A stretch of 31,959 nucleotides of DNA. It comes from a virus. Below, piece after piece: positions 1-6,707 of this stretch; within the stretch, counting starts at the first letter, position 1; the number at the start of each line of letters is the position of its first letter. Location of the stretch: positions 1 to 31,959 of the IMG/VR virus record IMGVR_UViG_3300044732_002850; one strand, 5' to 3'. Below the pieces are notes generated by a model. The model had not been told where the DNA came from, ran no database searches, and worked only from the letters and a program-made list of their open reading frames with translations. The translations under genes were made by a program, and so were the position numbers.

Positions 1-2
1 AT

Positions 3-167
3 CCCAACACTCACATACTGTTTTTGGATGGTGAGGATCCACCCCGTATTCACAATTTGTTTGTGGGCAAGGGCCTTTATTTCAAAAGAGAACTGATATT
101 TGATCACAATCAAATCTTCCCCTTGACTATGGTTTTCCCCAAGAACTCATGCCATCACACAACATAA
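3..167 (+). CDS. Glycosyltransferase-like protein, fragment open at left edge
   Basis: Frame 3 is open from the window edge to a TAA at 165-167, giving about 54 residues with features such as FLDGEDPP and GLYFKREL. I recall the combination of a GED stretch and YFKREL from viral and bacterial glycosyltransferase-like proteins, upstream of the domain carried by the next frame. The fragment overlaps the ATG of the next reading frame by 19 bases, and reading through with one frame change gives a continuous sensible protein. It is therefore probably the first part of one gene broken by a frameshift near the TTTTCCCC run at 133-140. It could instead be a separate short gene. Family assignment is from memory of residue patterns and is tentative. 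Confidence 0.5.
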   Translation, partial: PNTHILFLDGEDPPRIHNLFVGKGLYFKRELIFDHNQIFPLTMVFPKNSCHHTT

Positions 168-628
168 GCAAAACCAAGCAACAGGCTTTTATAGATCCCA
201 GAGATAGAGCAACTTACATCTATGATACTCAAGATGAATATTATGCAGATTATAGGTCCAGTTTATGGGCCATTACAATGAAAAAAGTAGGGTGGGATTG
301 CCTCAGGCATTATGAAATCCTGGGCAACAATTGTATGCCCTATTTTTTAGATTTGGTAAAATGTCCACTTAGAATATGCACTAGTTTGCCCAAACAACAG
401 TTATTGCATCTGGCATATGTTATAGAAAATTATCCCAAGGACACTGTTCAAGACTGGCAGGATTGTGATATATTTTGTCAGCTGGTGGATGAAATATCCA
501 GCCATTTTGTAGCAAATTGCACCACCACTGCTGTTGCCAAATATGTGATCAACCAACCGCGAGCAATCCAGGATCTGCACACTACCTTTACCATACCTCA
601 GGGCAAGATTCCTCAAACATGGGGTTGA
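149..628 (+). CDS. Glycosyltransferase-like protein, central domain (probably frameshifted gene)
   Basis: This 159-residue frame carries AFIDPRDRATYIY, DEYYADYRSSLWAITMKK and GWDCLRHYEILGNNCMPYF. The pattern Y-x-x-Y-R-S followed by KK-x-GWD-x-x-RHYEIL-x-N-x-C-x-PYF is one I associate with glycosyltransferase-like proteins of large phages and viruses, whose role is sugar transfer, perhaps to virion or host surface components. No ribosome binding site precedes the ATG, and the preceding frame runs into it, so this is more likely the middle of a frameshifted gene than a gene with its own start. The frame closes at a TGA within TGGGGTTGA while frame 1 stays open to position 720. The substrate cannot be inferred. 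Confidence 0.6.
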   Translation: MPSHNISKTKQQAFIDPRDRATYIYDTQDEYYADYRSSLWAITMKKVGWDCLRHYEILGNNCMPYFLDLVKCPLRICTSLPKQQLLHLAYVIENYPKDTVQDWQDCDIFCQLVDEISSHFVANCTTTAVAKYVINQPRAIQDLHTTFTIPQGKIPQTWG

Positions 629-720
629 TCTACAGCATCCTGGATGAGTTTTTTGACATTCCTGATTGCATGAACAGTAACTTTTTCACTCAGCTGTATA
701 CAAAAGAAACCCCACAGTGA
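601..720 (+). other. Possible C-terminal continuation of the glycosyltransferase in a third frame
   Basis: Frame 1 stays open past the TGA at 626-628 and ends with a TGA at 718-720 that lies in the stem of the terminator hairpin, as gene ends do elsewhere in this window. It would add a tail of about 35 residues containing SILDEFFDIP and QLYTKETPQ. A one-base change in the GGGG run at 617-620 would join it to the frame above. It may equally be non-coding. Confidence 0.3.
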
Positions 721-738
721 ACAAGTCACCGCGGGGTT
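708..738 (+). terminator. Hairpin terminator after the glycosyltransferase region
   Basis: AACCCC at 708-713 pairs with GGGGTT at 733-738, and inside it GTGA (717-720) pairs with TCAC (726-729). It is followed by ATTATT rather than a clean T run, so termination strength is uncertain. Confidence 0.5.
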
Positions 739-1205
739 ATTATTGCAGCAGGAACCTTGCCATTTCGAATCGGTGGCGATAACAAGGAATCAAACGGTTT
801 GCCAAACCTACTCCCAGTGAGGATTATTGCACCTCTGCGCTTTTTCCTGGTTCCAGAAAGATGATCAGTAAGACTCTAGAGCTTAGTTGCCTCACAGCTG
901 GTAGCTCATATACGGCGATCATCCTACTGCGCTGTCCTGTTACTGCAATCTTCCAGACAAACAGGTGTGAGCCTGTGTGACTGTGAATTTTGAATGTGTA
1001 TTGACCAATGGGCCCCGCTGATAGGCAGCTAATTACTCCTCCGCCGGCCTACCTGAGGAGGATTGTCAGGCGATTGTCAACTGATTCAGCACACACTCAA
1101 AATGAGTAATTATCTGTCAATCTCCAGTTCTGGGATGCCCTTGGAACAAGACATTGTGGCAAAAGCATATCCATAATCCAGATTATACAGTCACATGGGG
1201 ATATG
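739..1205. other. Gene-poor interval, about 470 bases
   Basis: I found no reading frame with a start, ribosome binding site and plausible protein on either strand. There are modest inverted repeats, for example TCCTCC and GGAGGA around 1037-1062. No convincing tRNA cloverleaf is seen. It may hold a structured RNA or regulatory DNA, or be the remains of deleted genes. Confidence 0.4.
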
Positions 1206-1676
1206 TCAACCTACATATACAAATTCGTCCCAGCCTTCCTCTGCCTCAGGCTCTTGTAGCTGGGCTTTCATGCTGTTGAGCACAGCCACAGGAATGGTCT
1301 TGCCAGCACGGCTGAGCAGCCTGCGCTGATGTTCATCATCATCTGGTGTGCGAAAGAACACAGCCACCCGGCGATAATTTGCAGGGAACGCAGCCAGCTT
1401 GTTCTTGCGGGATTTCACCGTAGTATTGGTCTGATCATTTATGATGTTCAACCCTTTGGCCAAGGCATCACGCAAAATTTGATTCATTTCTGATGTAGCA
1501 CTCTTAATCTCCTTGTGGAAGACCTCTGAATAGGCCCTACCTTGCTCCTGAGCCCTACGTTCAATAATATTGTCTGTACTAACGATTACCGTATTAGTCC
1601 AGTCAATAGACTGTTTAGCCAGCCAAGTACTTTTGCCACTTCCTGGCACACCAATGAGCATGGTAAATGTGGGCAT
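1206..1676 (-). CDS. P-loop polynucleotide kinase-like protein
   Basis: The 156-residue product starts MPTFTMLIGVPGSGKSTW, a Walker A loop within the first 17 residues, followed by VIVSTDNI, the small acidic motif typical of the kinase domain of T4 polynucleotide kinase and related zeta-toxin/AAA-33 kinases, and then a lid-like RRLLSRAG. The likely reaction is phosphate transfer from ATP to a 5' nucleic-acid end or another small substrate. Its length matches a kinase domain alone, without the phosphatase domain of T4 Pnk. An ATG 21 bases upstream (1697) is in frame but overlaps the preceding gene and has no better ribosome binding site, so 1676 is preferred. The exact substrate is not determined by sequence. 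Confidence 0.75.
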   Translation of the reverse strand: MPTFTMLIGVPGSGKSTWLAKQSIDWTNTVIVSTDNIIERRAQEQGRAYSEVFHKEIKSATSEMNQILRDALAKGLNIINDQTNTTVKSRKNKLAAFPANYRRVAVFFRTPDDDEHQRRLLSRAGKTIPVAVLNSMKAQLQEPEAEEGWDEFVYVG

Positions 1677-1681
1677 GGGAT

Positions 1682-1861
1682 TTACTTGCTCACACATTTG
1701 GTGATGTATTGCACATTCACGTTGTTGGCAACATTGCTCTTGTTGATGCCATCCACCACCAGTTGCTCAGTGTAGCAGTTGCTGGTGACACTCTGCAATT
1801 CCATGGGCCGGCCCTGCGTAATACCTGCAACCATCACACTTACAATCAAAAAACTGGTCAT
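1682..1861 (-). CDS. Small exported protein with signal-like N terminus
   Basis: A 59-residue frame begins MTSFLIVSVMVAGITQGRP and has a strong ribosome binding site (AAGGAG about 6 bases before the ATG). The first 15 residues are hydrophobic, resembling a signal peptide or a short membrane anchor. The rest contains two cysteines (positions 29 and 56) that could form a disulfide bond outside the cytoplasm. It ends just before the kinase start and is probably co-transcribed with it. I do not recognise the family; similar small periplasmic proteins of phages can affect lysis or superinfection, but nothing here proves this. Confidence 0.6.
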   Translation of the reverse strand: MTSFLIVSVMVAGITQGRPMELQSVTSNCYTEQLVVDGINKSNVANNVNVQYITKCVSK

Positions 1862-1885
1862 TCTTGTCTCCTTGTTGTTGTTATA

Positions 1886-2194
1886 CTAGCGCCATCCGCG
1901 GCTTTCTGCAATCTCTTCACTAGTATATGCACCACCCATGCGATCAGGATTGGCGCGCCAGCTGTCTTGCTGTGCCTGGTTCTGGTCCAGGGCAGTGGTT
2001 TCTTTGACCAGTAGCAGATGTTCACGTATGTTGTTGAGCTCTGTGAGGTTGATGCGCAGGAACGCACAGGTGGACGTGACCACCATGTTGCGCACAGGGT
2101 CTCTCACAGGTGCTGCATTGCTGAACTCTGTGAGCATCTGCTGCTTGCCCTGGATGGTGGTGTCCAGGGTGGCGATAACCTCGTCCAAGGTCAT
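1886..2194 (-). CDS. Hypothetical protein, helical
   Basis: A 102-residue protein with a helical, coiled-coil-like pattern in the first two thirds (MTLDEVIATLDTTIQGKQQM, LTELNNIREHLLLVKE) and a Q-, N- and D-rich tail. The ATG follows the stop of the upstream gene by one base, which suggests translational coupling in a small operon reading leftward. I do not recognise it. There are no transmembrane segments or metal-binding patterns. Confidence 0.6.
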   Translation of the reverse strand: MTLDEVIATLDTTIQGKQQMLTEFSNAAPVRDPVRNMVVTSTCAFLRINLTELNNIREHLLLVKETTALDQNQAQQDSWRANPDRMGGAYTSEEIAESRGWR

Positions 2195-2195
2195 A

Positions 2196-2372
2196 TCAGA
2201 TCTCGTCTACCTGGATGCTACGCACCCCAGCACTGCCAAATTCAGCCATGCCGCCTCGCTCGCTCTCCAGGAGATCGCTGATCTCCACAGCCAGTTCCTG
2301 GTTGTTCATGATCTTCAACAGTTCGTCCTCTCCATCAAGAACAAACTCAATGGTCGCTGTAACTCGCTTCAT
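2196..2372 (-). CDS. Small hypothetical protein
   Basis: A 58-residue product starting MKRVTATIEFVLDG. The start at 2372 is chosen because AGAGGTGA lies 8 bases upstream; an in-frame ATG at 2399 has no such site. The beginning reads as a beta strand, followed by an acidic, helical region (LLESERGG) and a final strand (VRSIQV). It is the first gene of a leftward run of four (2372 to 1206). Small proteins with an N-terminal VTATIEF-like strand are common in T4-like phages, but no function is known to me. Confidence 0.6.
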   Translation of the reverse strand: MKRVTATIEFVLDGEDELLKIMNNQELAVEISDLLESERGGMAEFGSAGVRSIQVDEI

Positions 2373-2495
2373 GACTGTTATCACCTCTGTATATTGCATA
2401 TAGTAACATGAGACTGTATGATGTCAATAAATAAAGTGTGGATCGCGGTGCTACCAACACCCACCCACTCTAAACGCTTATTGGGAGCATTCAGC

Positions 2496-3272
2496 ATGAC
2501 TAACAATCTACAACCTATTCCTGCATATGTCTACAAGATTACTTGTCTACCCACAGGGGAATATTACTTTGGATTTAGAGCAGCACATATATTACTGGGT
2601 AGACGGCCCATCCAAGACCTATGGGTCAAATATTTCACAAGTTCAAAAATTATCAAACAACTGCTACAAAAATACACTCCGGATAATTTTGATGCTGTCA
2701 TAATTGCAGAATATCTAGATCCTGATGAGGCTTATTGGGCTGAACAAGATATAATATCCGCCCATTTGGGGGAATATAACTGCCTTAATAAGTGGTATAG
2801 ACGCCAAGGTGATAATGCAAAGGTCTTCCACAATTTAGGACAGAAATATACAAGGTCGGACAAGGCTATGGCCAACTACAAGGCAGCAGGTTTAAAAAAG
2901 AGAGGCAGAAAGATGCCTCCCAAATCCGATGAATATAGGAAAAATGCCAGTATACGTCAAACAGGCAAACGGCATAAACCGGAAACAATTGAACACTTGC
3001 GTCAAATAAAAACCGGTCTACCTAAATCACCAGAATCTATAGAGAAACATGCAGCTAAACTCAGAGGAAGACCTCAATCGTCAGATCATGTGAACAATAG
3101 GATTGAGTCCATGAAACGGACATTAAATGATCCTACGAGACTCTGGCTCACATGCTCTGCATGTGGATACCAGACACAAAATAAAACCACACATACAAGA
3201 TACCATGGTATCAATTGCACACCCAAATTACCCAAACGCAAATATACCAAACGCAAGTCCCATATAGTGTGA
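2496..3272 (+). CDS. GIY-YIG homing endonuclease with NUMOD3 repeats
   Basis: The 258-residue product has a degenerate GIY-YIG nuclease core near its start: AYVYKITCLPTGEYYFGFR stands where YIYKI...YYIG-R is usual. It is followed by basic repeats of the NUMOD3 type (PPKSDEYRKNASIRQTGKR, KSPESIEKHAAKLRGR) that bind DNA in Seg-like enzymes. A C-terminal CSACGYQTQNKTTHTRYHGINC segment (written as C-x2-C...H...C) looks like a zinc finger. The start at 2496 has GGGAG 8 bases upstream. The gene opposes the ATPase gene and shares a long hairpin with it, as expected for a free-standing mobile gene inserted between phage genes. Its target is unknown. Confidence 0.82.
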   Translation: MTNNLQPIPAYVYKITCLPTGEYYFGFRAAHILLGRRPIQDLWVKYFTSSKIIKQLLQKYTPDNFDAVIIAEYLDPDEAYWAEQDIISAHLGEYNCLNKWYRRQGDNAKVFHNLGQKYTRSDKAMANYKAAGLKKRGRKMPPKSDEYRKNASIRQTGKRHKPETIEHLRQIKTGLPKSPESIEKHAAKLRGRPQSSDHVNNRIESMKRTLNDPTRLWLTCSACGYQTQNKTTHTRYHGINCTPKLPKRKYTKRKSHIV

Positions 3273-3309
3273 TATAGTGAGCTAGGACCAAATCCTAGCT
3301 CACTATATC
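3271..3309. terminator. Bidirectional terminator with a 17-bp perfect stem
   Basis: Bases 3271-3287 pair perfectly with 3293-3309 around a five-base loop (CCAAA). The hairpin lies between convergent genes; the stop codon of the endonuclease gene overlaps its first two bases and the ATPase stop is five bases beyond it. Confidence 0.8.
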
Positions 3310-3313
3310 TTGA

Positions 3314-4360
3314 TTACTTGCAGAGGCTGCGGAGTGCAGTCTTGGCCCAGGTAGTGTGCATGGCCTTCTTGAGGTCACATGCCTTGAGCACGGCGCGCAG
3401 GGTCACTTCCCTGAGCTTGTTCAAATTGGCCATCAGGAAATTCATAACCTCATCAACCTCGTTCTTGGTGAAGTTATAGTCAGCCAGCATGTTGGTGGTT
3501 TCCACCACATTGCGCATGTGGATCACACGCTCACGCAACGTGTTCATGCTGATCCGGATATAGTGGCAACGGCTCATGATGGCCTGCAGGTGGTTGATAA
3601 TGCGGGCGCTCTTGCAGTTCTCAAAGTCAATATTGGTGAGGAAGATGATGCCGCCCTTGAATTCAAAAGAGCTGGGAACACCTTCCTTTTCCAGAATGTG
3701 GCTGTTGGTGCCCCAATGAATGCGACGCACCTTCTTGGTGTCCAAAGCGGCCTTCAAAATATTCAAGGCATCTTCATCATACAGCACACCATCACAATCA
3801 TCCAGCACCAGCACACTGCCTTCCTCGCTATACTTGTAGAGGGTCATATACAGCGTAATAGCACTCAAATTGCCCTTGAACACATCATACTGAGGCAGGC
3901 GGCTCATGAGCTTGGCCTGCACACCCAGGGTGTCATCCAGAGTGGATTCCACAGTGTGGCTTTTGCCCACGCCAGCGGGTCCGCTGACAACCAGGCCTTT
4001 CACCACACCGTTGGCCACGGCGCTGGTCATCTCGCTGAGGATGTCAAAAGTTTCCTTGAGGTCCGCAGCAATCTCATCGTCAGTGCGGCCCTGATCCTCG
4101 TCCTCATCAGCCTTGACAGCAGCGGCGCCAGTCTTGGCGTCCAGCATCTCATAGTCAGTAGGCTTGGTGAGGTAGATGCGGTTCTTGCCGTTGCGGATGC
4201 CATCAATGTTGACGTCCTTGCCGTCCACGGTGATGAACATGCCGATCTCGTTGCGCTGCAGGTGTCCCAGCAGGCGGAACACAGTGTCCCGAATTTCAAC
4301 GCCAGCCTTGGTAGCGCCAGTGTGGACGCGAACAAAAGCGTTATTGAGTTCCATGTGCAT
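3314..4360 (-). CDS. AAA+ family ATPase
   Basis: The 348-residue protein has a Walker A loop GPAGVGKS at about 127-134 and a Walker B strand VLVLDDCDG at about 183-191, with later TNIDF and R-rich segments compatible with sensor and arginine-finger positions. The N-terminal 100 residues (VHTGATKAGVEIRDTVFRLL) form a separate domain ending in an acidic linker. It is probably a nucleic-acid or protein remodelling ATPase used early in infection. Two sigma-70-like promoters lie upstream. The start at 4360 (MHMELNN) follows AAGGA; 4354 is the alternative, and the leader CATAGAGAGCAAGGA is shared with two plus-strand genes. The specific partner is unknown. Confidence 0.75.
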   Translation of the reverse strand: MHMELNNAFVRVHTGATKAGVEIRDTVFRLLGHLQRNEIGMFITVDGKDVNIDGIRNGKNRIYLTKPTDYEMLDAKTGAAAVKADEDEDQGRTDDEIAADLKETFDILSEMTSAVANGVVKGLVVSGPAGVGKSHTVESTLDDTLGVQAKLMSRLPQYDVFKGNLSAITLYMTLYKYSEEGSVLVLDDCDGVLYDEDALNILKAALDTKKVRRIHWGTNSHILEKEGVPSSFEFKGGIIFLTNIDFENCKSARIINHLQAIMSRCHYIRISMNTLRERVIHMRNVVETTNMLADYNFTKNEVDEVMNFLMANLNKLREVTLRAVLKACDLKKAMHTTWAKTALRSLCK

Positions 4361-4384
4361 GTGTTCCTTGCTCTCTATGTGGCC

Positions 4385-4413
4385 AATATAGCAGCGTTTG
4401 GGCGGGTTGTCTA
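4385..4413 (-). promoter_or_regulatory. Sigma-70-like early promoter, proximal to ATPase
   Basis: On the minus strand TAGACA (4408-4413), a 17-base spacer and TATATT (4385-4390) precede the ATPase leader. Confidence 0.65.
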
Positions 4414-4491
4414 CCAAAAAAGGTGTGTCTAGTCCACCTTTTTTCGTGCCCTGGTTGCTGTTTGGCCCCTTATCTGCCGTTGTATGGGCTG

Positions 4492-4519
4492 ATTATAGCA
4501 TCTACCGCCTCTGGGTCAA
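4492..4519 (-). promoter_or_regulatory. Sigma-70-like early promoter, distal to ATPase
   Basis: On the minus strand TTGACC (4514-4519), a 16-base spacer and TATAAT (4492-4497). It forms a tandem pair with the promoter at 4385-4413. Confidence 0.7.
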
Positions 4520-4586
4520 GCGTTTTCTAGATATAAAAATTGTGCATTTTTGCTCATTTGCGCAAGATTATTAGGTGATTTTTTGG

Positions 4587-4614
4587 TTGACTCAGGCTGT
4601 GATCATGCTATTAT
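4587..4614 (+). promoter_or_regulatory. Sigma-70-like early promoter for the rightward early genes
   Basis: TTGACT (4587-4592), a 16-base spacer and TATTAT (4609-4614). The upstream bases GATTTTTTGG and the leader CATAGAGAGCAAGGAGCAC are nearly repeated at the 5131 promoter. Confidence 0.75.
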
Positions 4615-4643
4615 GGGGTCATAGAGAGCAAGGAGCACAACAC

Positions 4644-4955
4644 ATGTTGACCTGGGATCAAGCTGCTGACCGTGCTGCTGCCATGCGCAAGGAAGATCGT
4701 CCCCGTGTGTATAACACTGTGGTGCAGAGCAAGGGCGATCATATCCTGGCCTTTGTGGCTGATGACATGCTGTATGTGCCCAATGAGGCTGCAGATGAAT
4801 ATCTGCGCGATTGTTTCAAGAGCCATGCACACATGGTGCAGGTGTTTGAACAGATCCGTGATCTGTGCAAGACCCGCAAGATGAATCTGCAGAGGCAAGA
4901 GCGGATGTGGCGGGAAATGGGCGCTGCGGTGCTGATGTTCCAGGCCCAGGGCTGA
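4644..4955 (+). CDS. Small early protein, unknown
   Basis: A 103-residue product starting MLTWDQAADRAAAMRKED. The ATG at 4644 has AAGGAG 8 bases upstream in a leader shared with the neighbouring early genes, so the longer frame starting at 4575, which runs through the promoter, is rejected. The composition suggests a mixed helix/strand N-terminal domain (VYNTVVQSKGDHILAFVADD) and a helical C-terminal half with many basic residues and methionines. It is first in the rightward early series and has its own strong promoter, as expected for a host-takeover protein, but I do not recognise the family. Confidence 0.7.
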   Translation: MLTWDQAADRAAAMRKEDRPRVYNTVVQSKGDHILAFVADDMLYVPNEAADEYLRDCFKSHAHMVQVFEQIRDLCKTRKMNLQRQERMWREMGAAVLMFQAQG

Positions 4956-5130
4956 GGATCCTCACAACAAGGGCGGGTCCTGCAGATATAATGAGATCAA
5001 TGGGTTAGCTTTCAAAAGATATCAACAGGTTAGCAAGAACCAGCCCATTCTCGTGGGGCTCGTTGGTGAAATGTGTGTGCGGATACTGCTCACAGGCTGA
5101 GATTTTTTTCACCATTGGGCGATTTTTTGG

Positions 5131-5159
5131 TTGACACTCAAGAGCCAACGTGCTATAAT
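5131..5159 (+). promoter_or_regulatory. Consensus sigma-70 promoter
   Basis: TTGACA (5131-5136), a 17-base spacer and TATAAT (5154-5159): both hexamers and the spacing are perfect. GATTTTTTGG lies just upstream, as at the 4587 promoter. Confidence 0.88.
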
Positions 5160-5184
5160 GCCCACATAGAGCAAGGAGCACACC

Positions 5185-5436
5185 ATGAAAGAGATTCGAG
5201 ATGCACTGGTGGGGATGGATGTCGCAATCGGCCGCAACAAGCAGGGCCAGATCGTGGTTCGCCGTGGCTTCTTCTACCGCCATGGCATGGACAGCACCAA
5301 GTTGGCTGCCGACGTGACGCAGGCTCTCGAGGCTGCTGGCGTCAGCTACCTGGTCCTGGACCAGGGTGAGAAATATGCTGGGTGCTGGGGCCAGACCGTT
5401 GCCCAGGGCAGCCACTGGTGGGTGATTTTGGGGTAA
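5185..5436 (+). CDS. Small conserved-type hypothetical protein
   Basis: An 83-residue product with IVVRRGFFYRHGMDSTKLA, then a segment ending in GSHWWVIL. The order basic strand, FFYRHG, helix, and final SHWWV strand is one I recall from short hypothetical proteins of several large phages, but no function is attached to it. The start has AAGGAG 6 bases upstream and lies directly behind the strongest promoter in the window, so high early expression is likely. It stands alone between two promoters and is probably its own short transcript. Confidence 0.72.
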   Translation: MKEIRDALVGMDVAIGRNKQGQIVVRRGFFYRHGMDSTKLAADVTQALEAAGVSYLVLDQGEKYAGCWGQTVAQGSHWWVILG

Positions 5437-5444
5437 GAAAGTGG

Positions 5445-5472
5445 TTGACATTTGGTCAGCCTGTGCTATATT
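5445..5472 (+). promoter_or_regulatory. Sigma-70-like early promoter before the SprT-like gene
   Basis: TTGACA (5445-5450), a 16-base spacer and TATATT (5467-5472), about 27 bases before the next start codon. Confidence 0.78.
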
Positions 5473-5498
5473 GATCAGGTAAGCAACGGAAACCAGTG

Positions 5499-6341
5499 AT
5501 GCAAGACCGTTTCGATGCTATCCGCAGCAAGACCGCCCAGGTGCTGGCCAAGGCTGAAGCCCTGTATGGCGTGAAAATTGAGCCGCAAATTTTGTTCAAT
5601 CTCACGGGCCGCACTGCTGGTTGGGCATCTTGCCGCTTCTGCATGTTCACCCGCAAAGCCCAGGACTTCAAGCTGAGGTTCAACCGTGAAATCATCCAGG
5701 GCAAGCATTTCCAGGACATGATGGACAACACTGTGCCGCATGAAGTGGCACACCTGGTTACCTATGCCCGTCCTGATCTGGGCCGCAAGCATGATGCAGG
5801 CTGGCGCCGCATCTGCACTGCGCTGGGTGGCAATGGCAACACCCGCCATGATTATGAAACCACCCCCAAGGGCGGTGGCATCACCTACCGCGCCACCTGT
5901 GGCACTGAGGTCACGGTGAGCAAGCTGATCCACACCAAGATCCAGGCTGGTCAGGGCCGTGTGCTCAAGAAGACTCGTGGGCGTGTAAATCGTTTTTGCG
6001 CCTGGGCTCCCCAGGGTCAGCCCTTGCCTGAGGTGCCGCAGATGCGCAAGATCGGCGAGATGGTGATTCCTGGCAACAAGATGCCTGTGCCTCCTGTGGC
6101 TCCTGCTCCTGCTGCTGTTGAGCGCAAGGTGGTGGTGGCTCCTGTGATTCCTGCCCGCAAGGAAGTGCGCATCACCAAGGACGGCGAGCTCACCTGGGCC
6201 GAGAAGGTGCGCCGTCTGATCCGTGCACACAAGGATCTGGGCCATGATATCAACAAGGTGATTGAACTGGCCATCCTGGACCTGGGCATGACCCGTGAGC
6301 GTGCCCGTAGCTGCGTGAAGGCACACTGGAACAAGGTTTAA
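5499..6341 (+). CDS. SprT-like zinc metalloprotease domain protein
   Basis: The 280-residue product holds PHEVAHLV at about residues 77-84, the HExxH zinc site of the SprT/Spartan family, followed by a downstream HDAGW histidine that probably supplies the third ligand. Before it lies RTAGWASCRF and a beta region, as is usual in SprT domains. After a Pro/Ala/Val-rich linker (about residues 190-215) there is a helical C-terminal domain starting ELTWAEKVRRLIRAHKDLG, perhaps for DNA or partner binding. Known Spartan-type enzymes clear DNA-protein crosslinks; whether the phage enzyme does this is inference. The ATG at 5499 is preferred over an adjacent GTG. It has its own promoter. Confidence 0.8.
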   Translation: MQDRFDAIRSKTAQVLAKAEALYGVKIEPQILFNLTGRTAGWASCRFCMFTRKAQDFKLRFNREIIQGKHFQDMMDNTVPHEVAHLVTYARPDLGRKHDAGWRRICTALGGNGNTRHDYETTPKGGGITYRATCGTEVTVSKLIHTKIQAGQGRVLKKTRGRVNRFCAWAPQGQPLPEVPQMRKIGEMVIPGNKMPVPPVAPAPAAVERKVVVAPVIPARKEVRITKDGELTWAEKVRRLIRAHKDLGHDINKVIELAILDLGMTRERARSCVKAHWNKV

Positions 6342-6344
6342 CAA

Positions 6345-6386
6345 TTGACATTGCACAGAGTGCATTGCACAGAGTGCATGTAATAG
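6345..6386 (+). promoter_or_regulatory. Promoter region with a 14-bp tandem duplication
   Basis: TTGACA (6345-6350) is followed by two exact head-to-tail copies of TTGCACAGAGTGCA (6351-6364 and 6365-6378) and then TG-TAATAG (6381-6386). Each copy contains the inverted repeat TGCAC-AGA-GTGCA. With one copy the -35 to -10 spacing would be 16 bases; with two it is 30. The site may be an operator pair or a disabled promoter. Confidence 0.55.
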
Positions 6387-6413
6387 TAACATATACAATC
6401 AAGGAATTTTACC

Positions 6414-6707
6414 ATGGACCCTGAGGAACAGGACCCCAACCCCTTTGAAAACAGGCGAGTGTTGTTTATACGCATCTCTGATGATCAGGATATCATGAAT
6501 TTTCTAGCACAATGGGCCGCAATGTTCATGAACAATCAGCCAGACGAGGAGGAAGATGATCCTGATCTTTCTGACGTCTGCTCTGAGCAAGTTGCAGAGG
6601 AAATGCTCAAGCTGGAGACTGTTGATGAGGATGTGCAAGATCACAGCTATCCTGAAATGGAGTCTCTGATCCTGGCAGCATATAGGAAGCACAACAATGC
6701 AGGTTGA
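6414..6707 (+). CDS. Acidic hypothetical protein
   Basis: A 97-residue, strongly acidic product (MDPEEQDPNPFENRRV..., with DEEEDDPDLSDVC in the middle). The ATG has AAGGA 8 bases upstream. It overlaps the next gene by 11 bases, so the two are probably translated together. Very acidic small phage proteins often act as DNA mimics or bind basic host proteins, but nothing specific shows that here. No family recognised. Confidence 0.65.
   Translation: MDPEEQDPNPFENRRVLFIRISDDQDIMNFLAQWAAMFMNNQPDEEEDDPDLSDVCSEQVAEEMLKLETVDEDVQDHSYPEMESLILAAYRKHNNAG

Noticed and set aside
750-800. tRNA-like segment with TTTCGAATC in the gene-poor interval
   Set aside because: The possible T-arm has only a four-pair stem with a loop larger than seven bases, and no D-arm, anticodon arm or acceptor stem can be built around it on either strand.
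3356-4432. Long plus-strand open frame (358 codons) opposite the AAA+ ATPase
   Set aside because: It is a mirror of the ATPase gene: the sequence on the other strand has Walker motifs, promoters and a terminator, while this frame has a composition heavy in His and Ala with no recognisable domain.
4575-4643. Extending the first rightward early gene to the ATG at 4575
   Set aside because: The extension covers a sigma-70 promoter and leader, and the ribosome binding site points to 4644.
5475-6398. Long minus-strand frame (307 codons) opposite the SprT-like gene
   Set aside because: The opposite strand encodes the clear HExxH metalloprotease with its own promoter; this frame is a codon-bias shadow.
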